A stretch of DNA of 27,871 nucleotides from DASXTC01 sp036505635 (GTDB taxonomy: Bacteria; Acidobacteriota; Polarisedimenticolia; JACPZX01; DASXTC01), in NCBI GenBank assembly GCA_036505635.1, contig DASXTC010000066.1, forward strand, positions 1-27,871, written 5' to 3'. The position numbers were made by a program, and so were the translations under genes. Of the stretch, positions 7,645 through 14,443 are shown one piece after another (position 1 is the stretch's first letter; the number at the start of each line of letters is the position of its first letter). The notes beneath the pieces are model-generated. The model saw only the letters and a list, made by a program, of their open reading frames with translations. It was not told the origin of the DNA and did no database searches.

Positions 7645-8615
7645 TCGCGAAGCCTCGGGTCGGCCAGCGCGAGACCGACGTCCGCGGCCAGGTTTCCGGC
7701 CACCACGGCCACGGCCAGCAGGAGCTGACAGGCCAGGGCCACCGGGTAGTCGCGCGCGAAGAGCGCCTCCACCGAGAGGGTTCCCATCCCGGGCCACGAG
7801 AAGACATTCTCCACCATGACCGAGCCGCTCAGCAGGAACGGCACCGAGAGGCCGGCCAGCGTGATGACGGGGAGGATCGCGTTGCGGAGCGCGTGACGCA
7901 GCACCACCGACGACTCGCGGGCCCCGCGCGCGCGGGCGGCGGTGACGTACCCCTCCGCAAGCGAGGCCAGCAGGCCCGAGCGCACGAAGCGTGCGGTGGA
8001 GGCCGCCGAGCCGAGCCCCAGACAGAGGACCGGCAGCACCAGGTGGCGGGCGCGGTCGATCAACGCCCCCCAGATGGTGGACGGTGCCGCGATCAGATCC
8101 CGCATCCCGGATGAAGGGAGCCAGCCGAGATGGAGGGCGAAGAACATGATGAGCAGGGCGCCCAGCCAGAAGGAGGGGATCGAGTAGAGGACGAGCGCGC
8201 CGCCCGATGCGGCGGCGTCGGACCACGACCCGCGCCGCCGGGCCGCCAGAACGCCGATCCCCAGGCCGGCCGCCAGCTGAAGCGCGAAGGCCGCGACGGT
8301 GAGCAGGAGCGTGCGCGGCATCCTCTCCAGGATCACCGAGGCCACCGGTCTGCGATGCGCGATCGACCAGCCCAGCTCCCCGCGAGCCACGCCCGCCAGC
8401 CAGCGTCCGTACTGCTCGGCCAGCGGGCGATCGAGACCGTAGGCCGCAATCACCGCCCGTCGCGCGTCCGGATCCATCTCCGAGGCGGTGTAAAGATCGG
8501 TGGGATCCCCCGGGGCCGCGTGGATGAGAAGGAAGGTGGCCGTGGCCACGCCGAGGATCAGGAGCACGGCGACCAGAAGGCGACGGGCCAGGTACGGCAT
8601 GAGTGAAGCCGCCAT
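7629..8615 (-). CDS. DppB/OppB-type peptide ABC transporter permease
   Basis: First gene of the permease pair, 328 aa from the start chosen here. It has an N-terminal helix (LARRLLVAVLLILGVATATF) followed by the family hallmark HAAPGDPTDLY. The periplasmic loop contains AAYGLDRPLAEQYGRWL and RGELGWSI. A set of further helices follows, with the EAA loop YVTAARARGARESSVVLRHA and the C-terminal motif VFSWPGMGTLSVEAL. The start choice rests on a promoter. TTGACA (8651-8646) and TAGCAT (8628-8623) at 17-bp spacing put the transcript start at about 8615-8616, exactly at the ATG at 8615, so the mRNA may be leaderless. ATG 8600 is 5 codons further in, and neither start has a Shine-Dalgarno site. The open frame reaching 8657 begins upstream of this promoter and is unlikely to be used. 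Confidence 0.92.
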   Translation of the reverse strand: MAASLMPYLARRLLVAVLLILGVATATFLLIHAAPGDPTDLYTASEMDPDARRAVIAAYGLDRPLAEQYGRWLAGVARGELGWSIAHRRPVASVILERMPRTLLLTVAAFALQLAAGLGIGVLAARRRGSWSDAAASGGALVLYSIPSFWLGALLIMFFALHLGWLPSSGMRDLIAAPSTIWGALIDRARHLVLPVLCLGLGSAASTARFVRSGLLASLAEGYVTAARARGARESSVVLRHALRNAILPVITLAGLSVPFLLSGSVMVENVFSWPGMGTLSVEALFARDYPVALACQLLLAVAVVAGNLAADVGLALADPRLREWARP

Positions 8616-8622
8616 GGCCGGG

Positions 8623-8651
8623 ATGCTACGGGCGCGCAGGAGGAGTGTCAA
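8623..8651 (-). promoter_or_regulatory. Sigma70-like promoter of dppBC
   Basis: Minus strand: a perfect TTGACA -35 (8651-8646), 17-bp spacer, and TAGCAT -10 (8628-8623, 4 of 6). Seven bases separate the -10 from ATG 8615, which predicts a leaderless transcript. Confidence 0.5.
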
Positions 8652-8700
8652 CCGCAAAGCGGTGCGGCATACTTGGATGCCGCGGGGGAAGGCCGGGCCG

Positions 8701-8714
8701 GGCGGCCGGCCGCC
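8701..8714. promoter_or_regulatory. Perfect 14-bp palindrome, possible operator
   Basis: GGCGGCCGGCCGCC is its own reverse complement. It lies between the two divergent promoters and 4 bp before the -35 box of the DUF1326 gene, where a dimeric regulator could act. High GC content makes such palindromes more likely by chance, so the role is speculative. Confidence 0.3.
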
Positions 8715-8718
8715 GTGG

Positions 8719-8748
8719 TTGACATTCCGGCCGCGACGGTGCTAAAAG
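8719..8748 (+). promoter_or_regulatory. Sigma70-like promoter of the DUF1326 gene
   Basis: Perfect TTGACA (8719-8724), 18-bp spacer, TAAAAG (8743-8748, 4 of 6). The predicted transcript start is near 8755, which supports the ATG at 8821 as the gene start and argues against the in-frame ATG at 8749. Confidence 0.5.
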
Positions 8749-8820
8749 ATGAGCCGTCCGGAAGCCAAAAGCCAAGTCTGCGACCGCGTCGCGTTTCACA
8801 TGCACCTGAAGGAGGGCAGC

Positions 8821-9558
8821 ATGAAATCCCCGTTCTTGTCATCGTTGTCAGCGTCGGCAGTGCTTCTCACCGGCCTGGCGCTCGGCTCGGGCCCCGCGAT
8901 GGCGGCCCAGAGCCCCGAATGGAGCATGAACGCCACCGTCATCGAGGCGTGCTCCTGCACCATGTTCTGCCCGTGCTACTTCAACACGAAGCCGTCGGCC
9001 CATCACGAAGGGCACGAAGCGAAGCATTACTGCCGGGCGAACAACGCCTACAAGGTCAACACCGGTCACTACGGCGACGTGAAGCTGGACGGCGCCAAGT
9101 GGTGGATCTCGACCGACCTGGGCGGCGACTTCTCCAAGATGCAGATGGACTGGGTCGTCCTGACCTTCGACAAGGCCACCACCAAGGAGCAGCGTGAGGG
9201 GATCACGGAGGTCGCCAAGCGCCTCTTCCCCGTGAAGTGGAACTCCTTCAAGACCGCCGAGGGGGACATCACCTGGAACCAGGCCGGCAACGAGGCGCAC
9301 GCGCTGCTCGACGGCGGCAAGACGGCGGAGGTCCACCTTAAGGCGGCGGGCAATGCCGACAACCCCGCCCAGCCGATCGTCATCAACAACCTCAAGTACT
9401 GGGGCGCCAGGAAGAACGACGGCTTCGTCCTGATGCCGAACGTCGTCGAGGCCTACCGGGTCGGCGACAAGGCCTTCGAGTACAAGGGGACCAACGGGTT
9501 CATGCTGACTCTGGACGTCGATTCCAAGACGGCGCCGTTCGCGCCTGCTGGACAGTAG
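8821..9558 (+). CDS. Exported DUF1326-family Cys-rich protein
   Basis: A 245-aa protein of the DUF1326 family, whose function is not established. An N-terminal signal peptide (LLTGLALGSGPAMA, cleavage near residue 28) sends it across the inner membrane. The mature protein opens with the family signature EACSCTMFCPCYF, placing Cys44, Cys46, Cys50 and Cys52 close together, with a further Cys71 after a His-rich stretch (HHEGHEAKHYC). This cluster of Cys and His suggests metal or thiol chemistry, which is inference. The start at 8821 has a near-perfect ribosome site (AAGGAGG, 5 nt before the ATG). An in-frame ATG at 8749 lies before the probable transcript start and is rejected. The gene is monocistronic, divergent from dppB and convergent with the metal transporter gene that ends 37 bp away. 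Many DUF1326 proteins lack a signal peptide, so export is worth noting. Confidence 0.85.
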   Translation: MKSPFLSSLSASAVLLTGLALGSGPAMAAQSPEWSMNATVIEACSCTMFCPCYFNTKPSAHHEGHEAKHYCRANNAYKVNTGHYGDVKLDGAKWWISTDLGGDFSKMQMDWVVLTFDKATTKEQREGITEVAKRLFPVKWNSFKTAEGDITWNQAGNEAHALLDGGKTAEVHLKAAGNADNPAQPIVINNLKYWGARKNDGFVLMPNVVEAYRVGDKAFEYKGTNGFMLTLDVDSKTAPFAPAGQ

Positions 9559-9595
9559 GAGGAGGGCCGGCCATTACTCGGAGGCACTCCTGGGC

Positions 9596-10204
9596 TCAGG
9601 CTCCCCGTGCCGCCAGAGTGGCCGAGATCCAGGCCAGCCCGAGCAGGATCGTGCAGGATCCGGCGGCGCCGGAGAGCCAGGGGTACCACCGGGCTCCCGC
9701 GCCGCCGGCCACCCTCCCCAGCATCCCCCCGACCGCCAGCGCGTAGACCATCATCGCCAGGGTCACCCCCAGGCTGAACGTGAGGATGAAGGCGGTGACC
9801 GACCACGCCGGCGAGATCAGGGCGACCGGCAGGATCAGCATCAGTCCAGCCGAACCGGCCAGACCGTGCACCACCCCCACCCAGAAGACCGATCGGTGAT
9901 GCTCGACCCGGGGCCCCTGGCGGCGGAAGGTCCAGAGCCCGAGGAGGATGAGCATCCCGCCGACGGCCAGCTCCGCGGCCGTCCGCATCCCGGGCGTGAG
10001 GGCGAAGCTGAAGAGGTTCGTGGCGAGCCCGACGGCCAGCAGCGTCGCCGAGTGGCCCAGCCCCCAGCGCACCGCGTACGCCGCCGCGGAGCGCGATGAG
10101 GGGCGGCGCGCGATAAAAGTGGTGACGGCGGCCAGATGATCCACGTCGAAGGCGTGCAACGCCCCCATGGCGAGCGCGGTGGCGAGCAGGAGTGGGGAGG
10201 TCAT
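9596..10204 (-). CDS. NicO/UreH-like metal transporter membrane protein
   Basis: A 202-aa integral membrane protein with about six helices. The first helix carries HAFDVDH (His17 to His23), which matches the HxxxxDH signature of nickel/cobalt transporters, and the second begins GLGHSATLLAVGLATN. The fourth contains VGVVHGLAGSAGLML, as in UreH/NicO-type proteins. These are known or proposed to move Ni2+ or Co2+, and related members act as exporters; the direction here is unknown. Its ATG (10204-10202) overlaps the stop of the cysteine synthase gene in an ATGA arrangement, so the two are translationally coupled. A longer open frame running upstream in the same frame is only a shadow of the cysteine synthase gene. 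No urease or hydrogenase gene is nearby to explain nickel demand. Confidence 0.8.
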   Translation of the reverse strand: MTSPLLLATALAMGALHAFDVDHLAAVTTFIARRPSSRSAAAYAVRWGLGHSATLLAVGLATNLFSFALTPGMRTAAELAVGGMLILLGLWTFRRQGPRVEHHRSVFWVGVVHGLAGSAGLMLILPVALISPAWSVTAFILTFSLGVTLAMMVYALAVGGMLGRVAGGAGARWYPWLSGAAGSCTILLGLAWISATLAARGA

Positions 10205-11187
10205 GACTCGGCCAGCCCCTGGGCCTTCATCCACTCTTCGTTGAATACCTTCGACATGTAGTTGCGTCCCGAGTCGCACAGCACCGTGACGATCGTCTTT
10301 CCGGGGCCGAGCTGGCGGGACGCCTTGACGGCGCCGGCCACGGAGAGCCCCGAGGTGCCCCCCACGAAGAGCCCCTCCCTGCGGATGATCTGACGCATCG
10401 CGGCCATCGCCTCCGGGTCGCTCACCCGCAGGATCTCGTCGATCCCTGTGGGCGCGAAGAGCCCCGGGAGCCTCCCGATGCCGGCCCCCTCCAGGATGGA
10501 GGAGCCCTCGGCCTTCGCCTCCCCGCGCGTGACGTAGTTGAAGTAGACCGACCCCATCGGGTCGGCCGCGATCAGCCGGACGTCGGGATTGCGCTCCTTC
10601 AGGTACCGCCCCGCGCCCATCAGCGTGCCCGAGGTCCCCATGCCGGTCACCAGGGCGTCGATCCGCCCGCCGGTCTGCTCCCAGAGCTCGCGGCCGGTCG
10701 TCTCGTAGTGGGCCTTCGTGTTGTCCGGGTTGTTGAACTGGTCGCAGAAGAAGGCCCCCGGTGTGCCCGCCACGATCCCCTTGGCGATCTCGTGGTAGTG
10801 GTTCGGATCCCCCCACGGCGCCTTCTTCGACAGGACGACCTCGACCCCGTAGGCGCGCACCAGGTCGATCTTCTCCCGCGCCATCGTCTCGGGGATCACC
10901 AGGATGCACCGGTACCCCTTGGCCGCGCAGACGAGCGCCACGCCGATCCCGGTGTTGCCGGCGGTCCCCTCCACCACGACCCCGCCGGGCATGAGCCCGC
11001 CGCTCCTCTCGGCCTCCTCGATCATCCAGAGCGCCGGACGGTCCTTGACCGAGTCCCCGGGGTTCATGAACTCGCACTTGCCGAGGATCCTGCACCCGGT
11101 GGCCTCGTCGAACGAGCGCAGGTGCACGAGCGGGGTGTTTCCGATCAGATCGGTCGGGTTCTCGATGATGCGGTCGTGATGGGACAT
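10201..11187 (-). CDS. cysK: PLP-dependent cysteine synthase (CysK/CBS family)
   Basis: A 328-aa enzyme of the cysteine synthase/cystathionine beta-synthase fold, expected to make L-cysteine from O-acetylserine (or a related activated serine) and sulfide in the cytoplasm. Lys48 in NPGDSVKDRPA is the Schiff-base lysine. EGTAGNTGIG (73-82) is the substrate/asparagine loop; Thr-Ser is more usual at the second and third positions, so GTAGNTG marks a particular subgroup. TGMGTSGT (181-188) binds the PLP phosphate, and Ser306 in CDSGRNY faces the pyridine nitrogen. There is no C-terminal CBS regulatory domain. The start is well supported by GGCGGAG 7 nt upstream. It lies 41 nt after the Rieske gene stop and overlaps the next gene by 4 nt. 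The exact sulfur or amine donor is uncertain, since paralogues in this family also make other beta-substituted alanines. Confidence 0.88.
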   Translation of the reverse strand: MSHHDRIIENPTDLIGNTPLVHLRSFDEATGCRILGKCEFMNPGDSVKDRPALWMIEEAERSGGLMPGGVVVEGTAGNTGIGVALVCAAKGYRCILVIPETMAREKIDLVRAYGVEVVLSKKAPWGDPNHYHEIAKGIVAGTPGAFFCDQFNNPDNTKAHYETTGRELWEQTGGRIDALVTGMGTSGTLMGAGRYLKERNPDVRLIAADPMGSVYFNYVTRGEAKAEGSSILEGAGIGRLPGLFAPTGIDEILRVSDPEAMAAMRQIIRREGLFVGGTSGLSVAGAVKASRQLGPGKTIVTVLCDSGRNYMSKVFNEEWMKAQGLAES

Positions 11188-11228
11188 CCGCGGGCTCCGC
11201 CGTGGAGGAAGGCCATCGAACGCGGCGA

Positions 11229-12353
11229 TTATAGCGCGGCGGCGAGCCCGCGCTTCAGATCGGCGTGCAGGAGGCGATGAAAAAGATGCTCGCCCGCCTC
11301 GCGGCGCACCGAGAGCCGTCCGGCATCGTAGGCCCGCGAGAGCAGCCCTCGCTGGACCGACTTGCAGATGGCGGTGTCCTCGTCCTGGATCCTCTGGCCC
11401 ACCTCGATGCTGGCGAGGTTTCGCGCGCGCCCCTCTGGCGAGGTCACGTCGGGGAAGTAGAAGTCGAAGACCACGAGGGTCCTATCCACGCCGAGCGGCA
11501 GGACGAGGTTCGTGTCCATCACCCCTTCGTACCAGTTGATCATGAAGTTGGGATAGAGCCAGTAGTAGAGCGCCCGCTCCCCCTTGCGCACGGCGCCGGT
11601 CCTGGGCTCGGCCCCCACGCTCACGATGGGGCTCTGCTGGAGGCAGAAGCGCTCGCCGTTCTCGATGGTGTACTTGCTGTAGTCCAGCACGCTGTCGAGC
11701 CCCGTGTGCAGGAACGGGACGTGGTACCCGCCGTCGAGGTAGTTGTCCACGAAGACCTTCCAGTTGCACTCGAAGTCGTAGTGGCGGCGCTCCATGAAGT
11801 GGAGCCCGCCGAGGCCGAGCGGCTCGAACCGCCGGATCAGGTCGGCCCCGATGAACTCCGGCAGGGAGGGTCCGGTCGCATCGAGCCTCACGAAGACGAA
11901 CTTCTCCCACACGCCGCAGGCGATCGGGACCAGACCGTTGCTCGAGCGCTCGAACTCGCACACCCCCTGGAAGTCGGGGGTCCCCTTCAGCTCCCCTTCG
12001 AGCGTATAGGTCCAGCCGTGGTAAGGGCAGCGAAGGTGCGGGGTCTTCCCCTCCGGCAGGGTCATCACCGCGGCGGCGTGGTGGCGGCAGACGTTGAAGA
12101 AGGCGCGCAGCACTCCGTCGTTGCCCCGGACCGCGACGATCGGCTCGCCTGCCAGCTCGGCCGTCACGTACTGTCCCGGGAGGGCGACCTGCTCGGCGCG
12201 CGCCACCATCTGCCATGACCCCGAGAAGACCGTGCGCGCTTCCAGGCCGGCGATCCGCGGGTCGGTGTAGTAGGCGGAGGGAATCGTCCGGGCCAGCTCG
12301 AGCGGGCAGGACGAATCGTAGGTGCCGATGATCTCCCCGACGGGACGATACAT
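11229..12353 (-). CDS. Rieske non-heme iron oxygenase, alpha subunit
   Basis: A 374-aa ring-hydroxylating-type oxygenase. The Rieske [2Fe-2S] domain has Cys89 and His91 (NVCRHHAAAV) with Cys109 and His112 (CPYHGWTYTLEG). The catalytic domain has the mononuclear iron site in NYLDGGYHVPFLH, with His211 and His216 as ligands, and a distal acidic ligand probably in RIQDEDTAI near the C-terminus. This architecture catalyses O2-dependent hydroxylation or N-demethylation using electrons from a separate reductase, which is not in the window. Sequence flavour (TIPSAYYTDPRI, YVTAELAGEPIVAVRG) is closer to the choline/betaine or quaternary-amine group than to naphthalene-type dioxygenases, but the substrate is unknown. 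ATG 12353 is chosen for its GAGGGG site 7 nt upstream. ATG 12380, right after the glycosylase stop, also has a fair site and would add 9 residues. It is probably cotranscribed with the glycosylase gene. Confidence 0.88.
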   Translation of the reverse strand: MYRPVGEIIGTYDSSCPLELARTIPSAYYTDPRIAGLEARTVFSGSWQMVARAEQVALPGQYVTAELAGEPIVAVRGNDGVLRAFFNVCRHHAAAVMTLPEGKTPHLRCPYHGWTYTLEGELKGTPDFQGVCEFERSSNGLVPIACGVWEKFVFVRLDATGPSLPEFIGADLIRRFEPLGLGGLHFMERRHYDFECNWKVFVDNYLDGGYHVPFLHTGLDSVLDYSKYTIENGERFCLQQSPIVSVGAEPRTGAVRKGERALYYWLYPNFMINWYEGVMDTNLVLPLGVDRTLVVFDFYFPDVTSPEGRARNLASIEVGQRIQDEDTAICKSVQRGLLSRAYDAGRLSVRREAGEHLFHRLLHADLKRGLAAAL

Positions 12354-12381
12354 GCCGGTGCCCCTCGCTGAATGGCCCATT

Positions 12382-13020
12382 CTATCTCTTCCCGCCGTTG
12401 CGTTCGGCGAGATAGTGCTGCCAGAGCATCCTGGCGGCCACGGACCGGAAGGGGCGCCATCTCTCGGCGAGCGCCTCGAGCCGGCGCGGCGCGGGGCGCG
12501 CGCGCATCCCGCGCAGCATCGTCAGAGATTGCGCGAGGGCCAGATCACCGGAGGGCCAGACGTCGGGCCGGCGCAGCGCCATCAGCAGGTAGATGTCGGC
12601 CGTCCAGCTCCCGATCCCCTTGACGCGCATCAGCTCGGCCCTCGCCTCCGCGTCGCTCATCCGTGACACCGCGCGCAGGTCGAGCCTCCCCCGCGCGATC
12701 CACCGGGCGAGATGCATGCAATAACCTGATTTCTGGCGCGTCAGGCCGAGCCTCCTCAGGCGCCCCTGGCCGAGCGCAACGACCCGCCGCGCGGTGAGCG
12801 GGTCGGCACGCTCCGCCAGACGCGCGAACACCGCGCGCGCCGAGGCCAGCGACACCTGCTGCTCGAGGATGATCCGGACCAGCGCGGGGAATCCGGGCCG
12901 TCTGCCCCACAGGGGTGGCGTCCCGTGCCGCTCGTGAATCAGCGCGAGGCCGCCGTCGCGCCGGGCCAGCCATCGGGCGGCGCGCTCGAGAGTCTCGCGG
13001 GTCAAGGGTCCTGCCGGCAT
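12382..13020 (-). CDS. DNA-3-methyladenine glycosylase, AlkA-like (HhH-GPD)
   Basis: A 212-aa base-excision repair enzyme of the HhH-GPD superfamily that removes alkylated bases. The helix-hairpin-helix reads MRVKGIGSWTADIYLLMAL (131-149), followed by the catalytic Asp159 in DVWPSGDLAL. The preceding FPALVRIILEQQVSLASA is the typical AlkA helix with the conserved Gln-Gln. It lacks the Lys of OGG1-type enzymes, so it should be a monofunctional glycosylase. The protein is shorter than E. coli AlkA (282 aa) and lacks the N-terminal domain. ATG 13020 is chosen because an in-frame start at 13140 would place the N-terminus inside the divergent arginase gene. No ribosome site precedes it. Instead TACTAT (13033-13028) lies 7 nt upstream, fitting a leaderless transcript. 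It is first in a same-strand run with the Rieske, cysK and NicO-like genes. Confidence 0.87.
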   Translation of the reverse strand: MPAGPLTRETLERAARWLARRDGGLALIHERHGTPPLWGRRPGFPALVRIILEQQVSLASARAVFARLAERADPLTARRVVALGQGRLRRLGLTRQKSGYCMHLARWIARGRLDLRAVSRMSDAEARAELMRVKGIGSWTADIYLLMALRRPDVWPSGDLALAQSLTMLRGMRARPAPRRLEALAERWRPFRSVAARMLWQHYLAERNGGKR

Positions 13021-13027
13021 CCGCGCG

Positions 13028-13037
13028 ATAGTACAAT
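13028..13037. promoter_or_regulatory. Overlapping divergent -10 elements (glycosylase / arginase)
   Basis: The sequence ATAGTACAAT reads as TACTAT on the minus strand (13033-13028) and TACAAT on the plus strand (13032-13037, 5 of 6). Each sits at a plausible distance from its start codon: 7 nt before ATG 13020 and 14 nt before GTG 13052. Neither has a convincing -35. Two polymerases could not occupy the site together, which would make expression of the two genes mutually exclusive at the moment of initiation. Confidence 0.35.
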
Positions 13038-13051
13038 GCGGCCGAGGTGAC

Positions 13052-13969
13052 GTGGCATTGAATCGGAGCGTGACGATCATCGGAGTCCCCATGGATCTCG
13101 GCGCCGGACGGCGCGGGGTCGACATGGGCCCGTCGGCCATCCGCGCCGCCGGGCTCGACCGCGCCGTCGCGGCCCTCGGCTACGCCGTCACCGACCTGGG
13201 CAACATCCCGGTGCCGCAGCCCGAGTCGATCTCCCAGGCCAGCGCGCGGGCGAGATACCTCCCCGAGATCGCCGCCGCCTGCGAGGATCTGGCGGGCCGG
13301 GTCGAGGGGGCGCTGGCCGGCGGGTCGGTGCCGATCGTCCTCGGTGGTGACCACTCGATCGCCGCCGGCACCGTCTCCGGGCTGGCGTCCTTCCATCGCA
13401 GGCGCTCGGAGCAGATCGGGATCGTCTGGCTGGACGCCCACGCCGACATCAACACACCGGAGACCTCCCCCTCCGGCAACGTGCACGGGATGCCGCTGGC
13501 GGTGCTATTGGGCAAGGGGGCCCCCGAGCTGACGCGCATCGCGGGATTCGCGCCCAAGGTCGCCCCCGCTCATGTCGCCGTCATCGGGGCCCGCAGTCTC
13601 GACCCGGGAGAGCGTGAGCTGATCCGCTCGATGGGGGTGCGCGTCTTCACGATGAGCGAGCTGGACGAGCGAGGCATGGGGGAGGTCATCAACGAGGCGA
13701 TCCGGATCGCCTCCGCCGGCACGGCGGGCCTTCACGTCACGATGGACATGGACTTCATCGATCCGTCCTTCGCCCCAGGCGTCGGAACGCCGGAGAGCGG
13801 CGGGGCCACCTTTCGCGAGAGCCATCTGGCCATGGAGAAGATGGCCGGCTCAGGCAAGGTGCTCTCCATCGAGATCACCGAAGTCAATCCGCTCTTCGAC
13901 ACGGCCAACCAGACCGGCCGGCTCGCCGTGGATCTGATCCTCTCCGCGCTGGGCAAGGTGATCATGTAA
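13052..13969 (+). CDS. rocF: Arginase
   Basis: A 305-aa binuclear manganese hydrolase that splits L-arginine into ornithine and urea in the cytoplasm. All metal ligands are present: His101 in GGDHS, Asp128, His130 and Asp132 in WLDAHADINT, and Asp232 and Asp234 in MDMDFIDP. Glu277 in SIEITEVNP binds the guanidinium. The substrate loop SGNVHGMPLA is characteristic of arginase rather than agmatinase. The start is GTG 13052 with GAGGTGA just upstream; TTG 13058 has better spacing to that site and would shorten the protein by two residues. It is monocistronic, divergent from the AlkA-like gene with 31 bp between the start codons, and followed by the nuo promoter. No urease, ornithine aminotransferase or other arginine catabolic gene is nearby. 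Confidence 0.93.
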   Translation: MALNRSVTIIGVPMDLGAGRRGVDMGPSAIRAAGLDRAVAALGYAVTDLGNIPVPQPESISQASARARYLPEIAAACEDLAGRVEGALAGGSVPIVLGGDHSIAAGTVSGLASFHRRRSEQIGIVWLDAHADINTPETSPSGNVHGMPLAVLLGKGAPELTRIAGFAPKVAPAHVAVIGARSLDPGERELIRSMGVRVFTMSELDERGMGEVINEAIRIASAGTAGLHVTMDMDFIDPSFAPGVGTPESGGATFRESHLAMEKMAGSGKVLSIEITEVNPLFDTANQTGRLAVDLILSALGKVIM

Positions 13970-14006
13970 ATGCCTCATTCCGCTCGATTTACTGAGGCTC
14001 CACCGT

Positions 14007-14036
14007 TTGACCTCCCGCGGCGGGCTGTGATAGCCT
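14007..14036 (+). promoter_or_regulatory. Probable nuo operon promoter
   Basis: TTGACC (14007-14012, 5 of 6), 18-bp spacer, and TAGCCT (14031-14036) preceded by TG one base away (14028-14029), an extended -10 arrangement. The predicted transcript start near 14042 leaves about 42 nt before GTG 14084. Confidence 0.45.
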
Positions 14037-14038
14037 CC

Positions 14039-14059
14039 CGCTTCGCCAGCCGCGAAGCG
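14039..14059 (+). repeat. Hairpin at the 5' end of the nuo transcript
   Basis: A perfect 8-bp stem, CGCTTCGC (14039-14046) with GCGAAGCG (14052-14059), and a 5-nt loop CAGCC. It lies between the predicted transcript start and the nuoA ribosome site (AAGGTG, 14071-14076). No T-run follows, so it is not a terminator; it could stabilise the mRNA 5' end. Confidence 0.45.
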
Positions 14060-14083
14060 AATTCCCGATAAAGGTGCCCCGGC

Positions 14084-14440
14084 GTGTCGGATCAGTACCT
14101 CCAGGCTTTCATCCTCCTCGCGGTGGCGGGCGTGACGGCCGTGGGCCTGCTCGCCGTCTCGCACCTGGCGGGCCACGTGCGCGGTTCTCGCACCAAGACC
14201 TACCCCTACGAGTGCGGCAGCCTCCTGATCGACAAATCCTCCAAGCGGATCTCGATCAAGTTCTATCTCGTGGCGATGATGTTCATCCTGTTCGACATCG
14301 AGGCGGCCTTCCTCTATCCCTGGGCCGTGATGTTCCGCCGCCTCGGGTACCCGGGCCTCGTCGAGATGATGGTCTTCCTGCTGGTGCTGGTGGTCGGCTA
14401 CGTTTACATCTGGCGCCGCGGCGCCTTCACGTGGGAGTGA
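14084..14440 (+). CDS. nuoA: NADH-quinone oxidoreductase subunit A
   Basis: A 118-aa membrane subunit of complex I with three helices. It sits beside NuoH and helps shape the quinone cavity. Diagnostic features are TYPYECGSLLI after the first helix, KRISIKFYLVAMMFILFDIE with the conserved Asp/Glu pair in the second, and a third helix ending YIWRRGAFTWE. The GTG start has AAGGTG 7 nt upstream. It is the first gene of an eleven-gene operon. The next gene is nuoC, only 3 nt downstream, where nuoB would normally follow. Confidence 0.95.
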   Translation: MSDQYLQAFILLAVAGVTAVGLLAVSHLAGHVRGSRTKTYPYECGSLLIDKSSKRISIKFYLVAMMFILFDIEAAFLYPWAVMFRRLGYPGLVEMMVFLLVLVVGYVYIWRRGAFTWE

Positions 14441-14443
14441 GGG

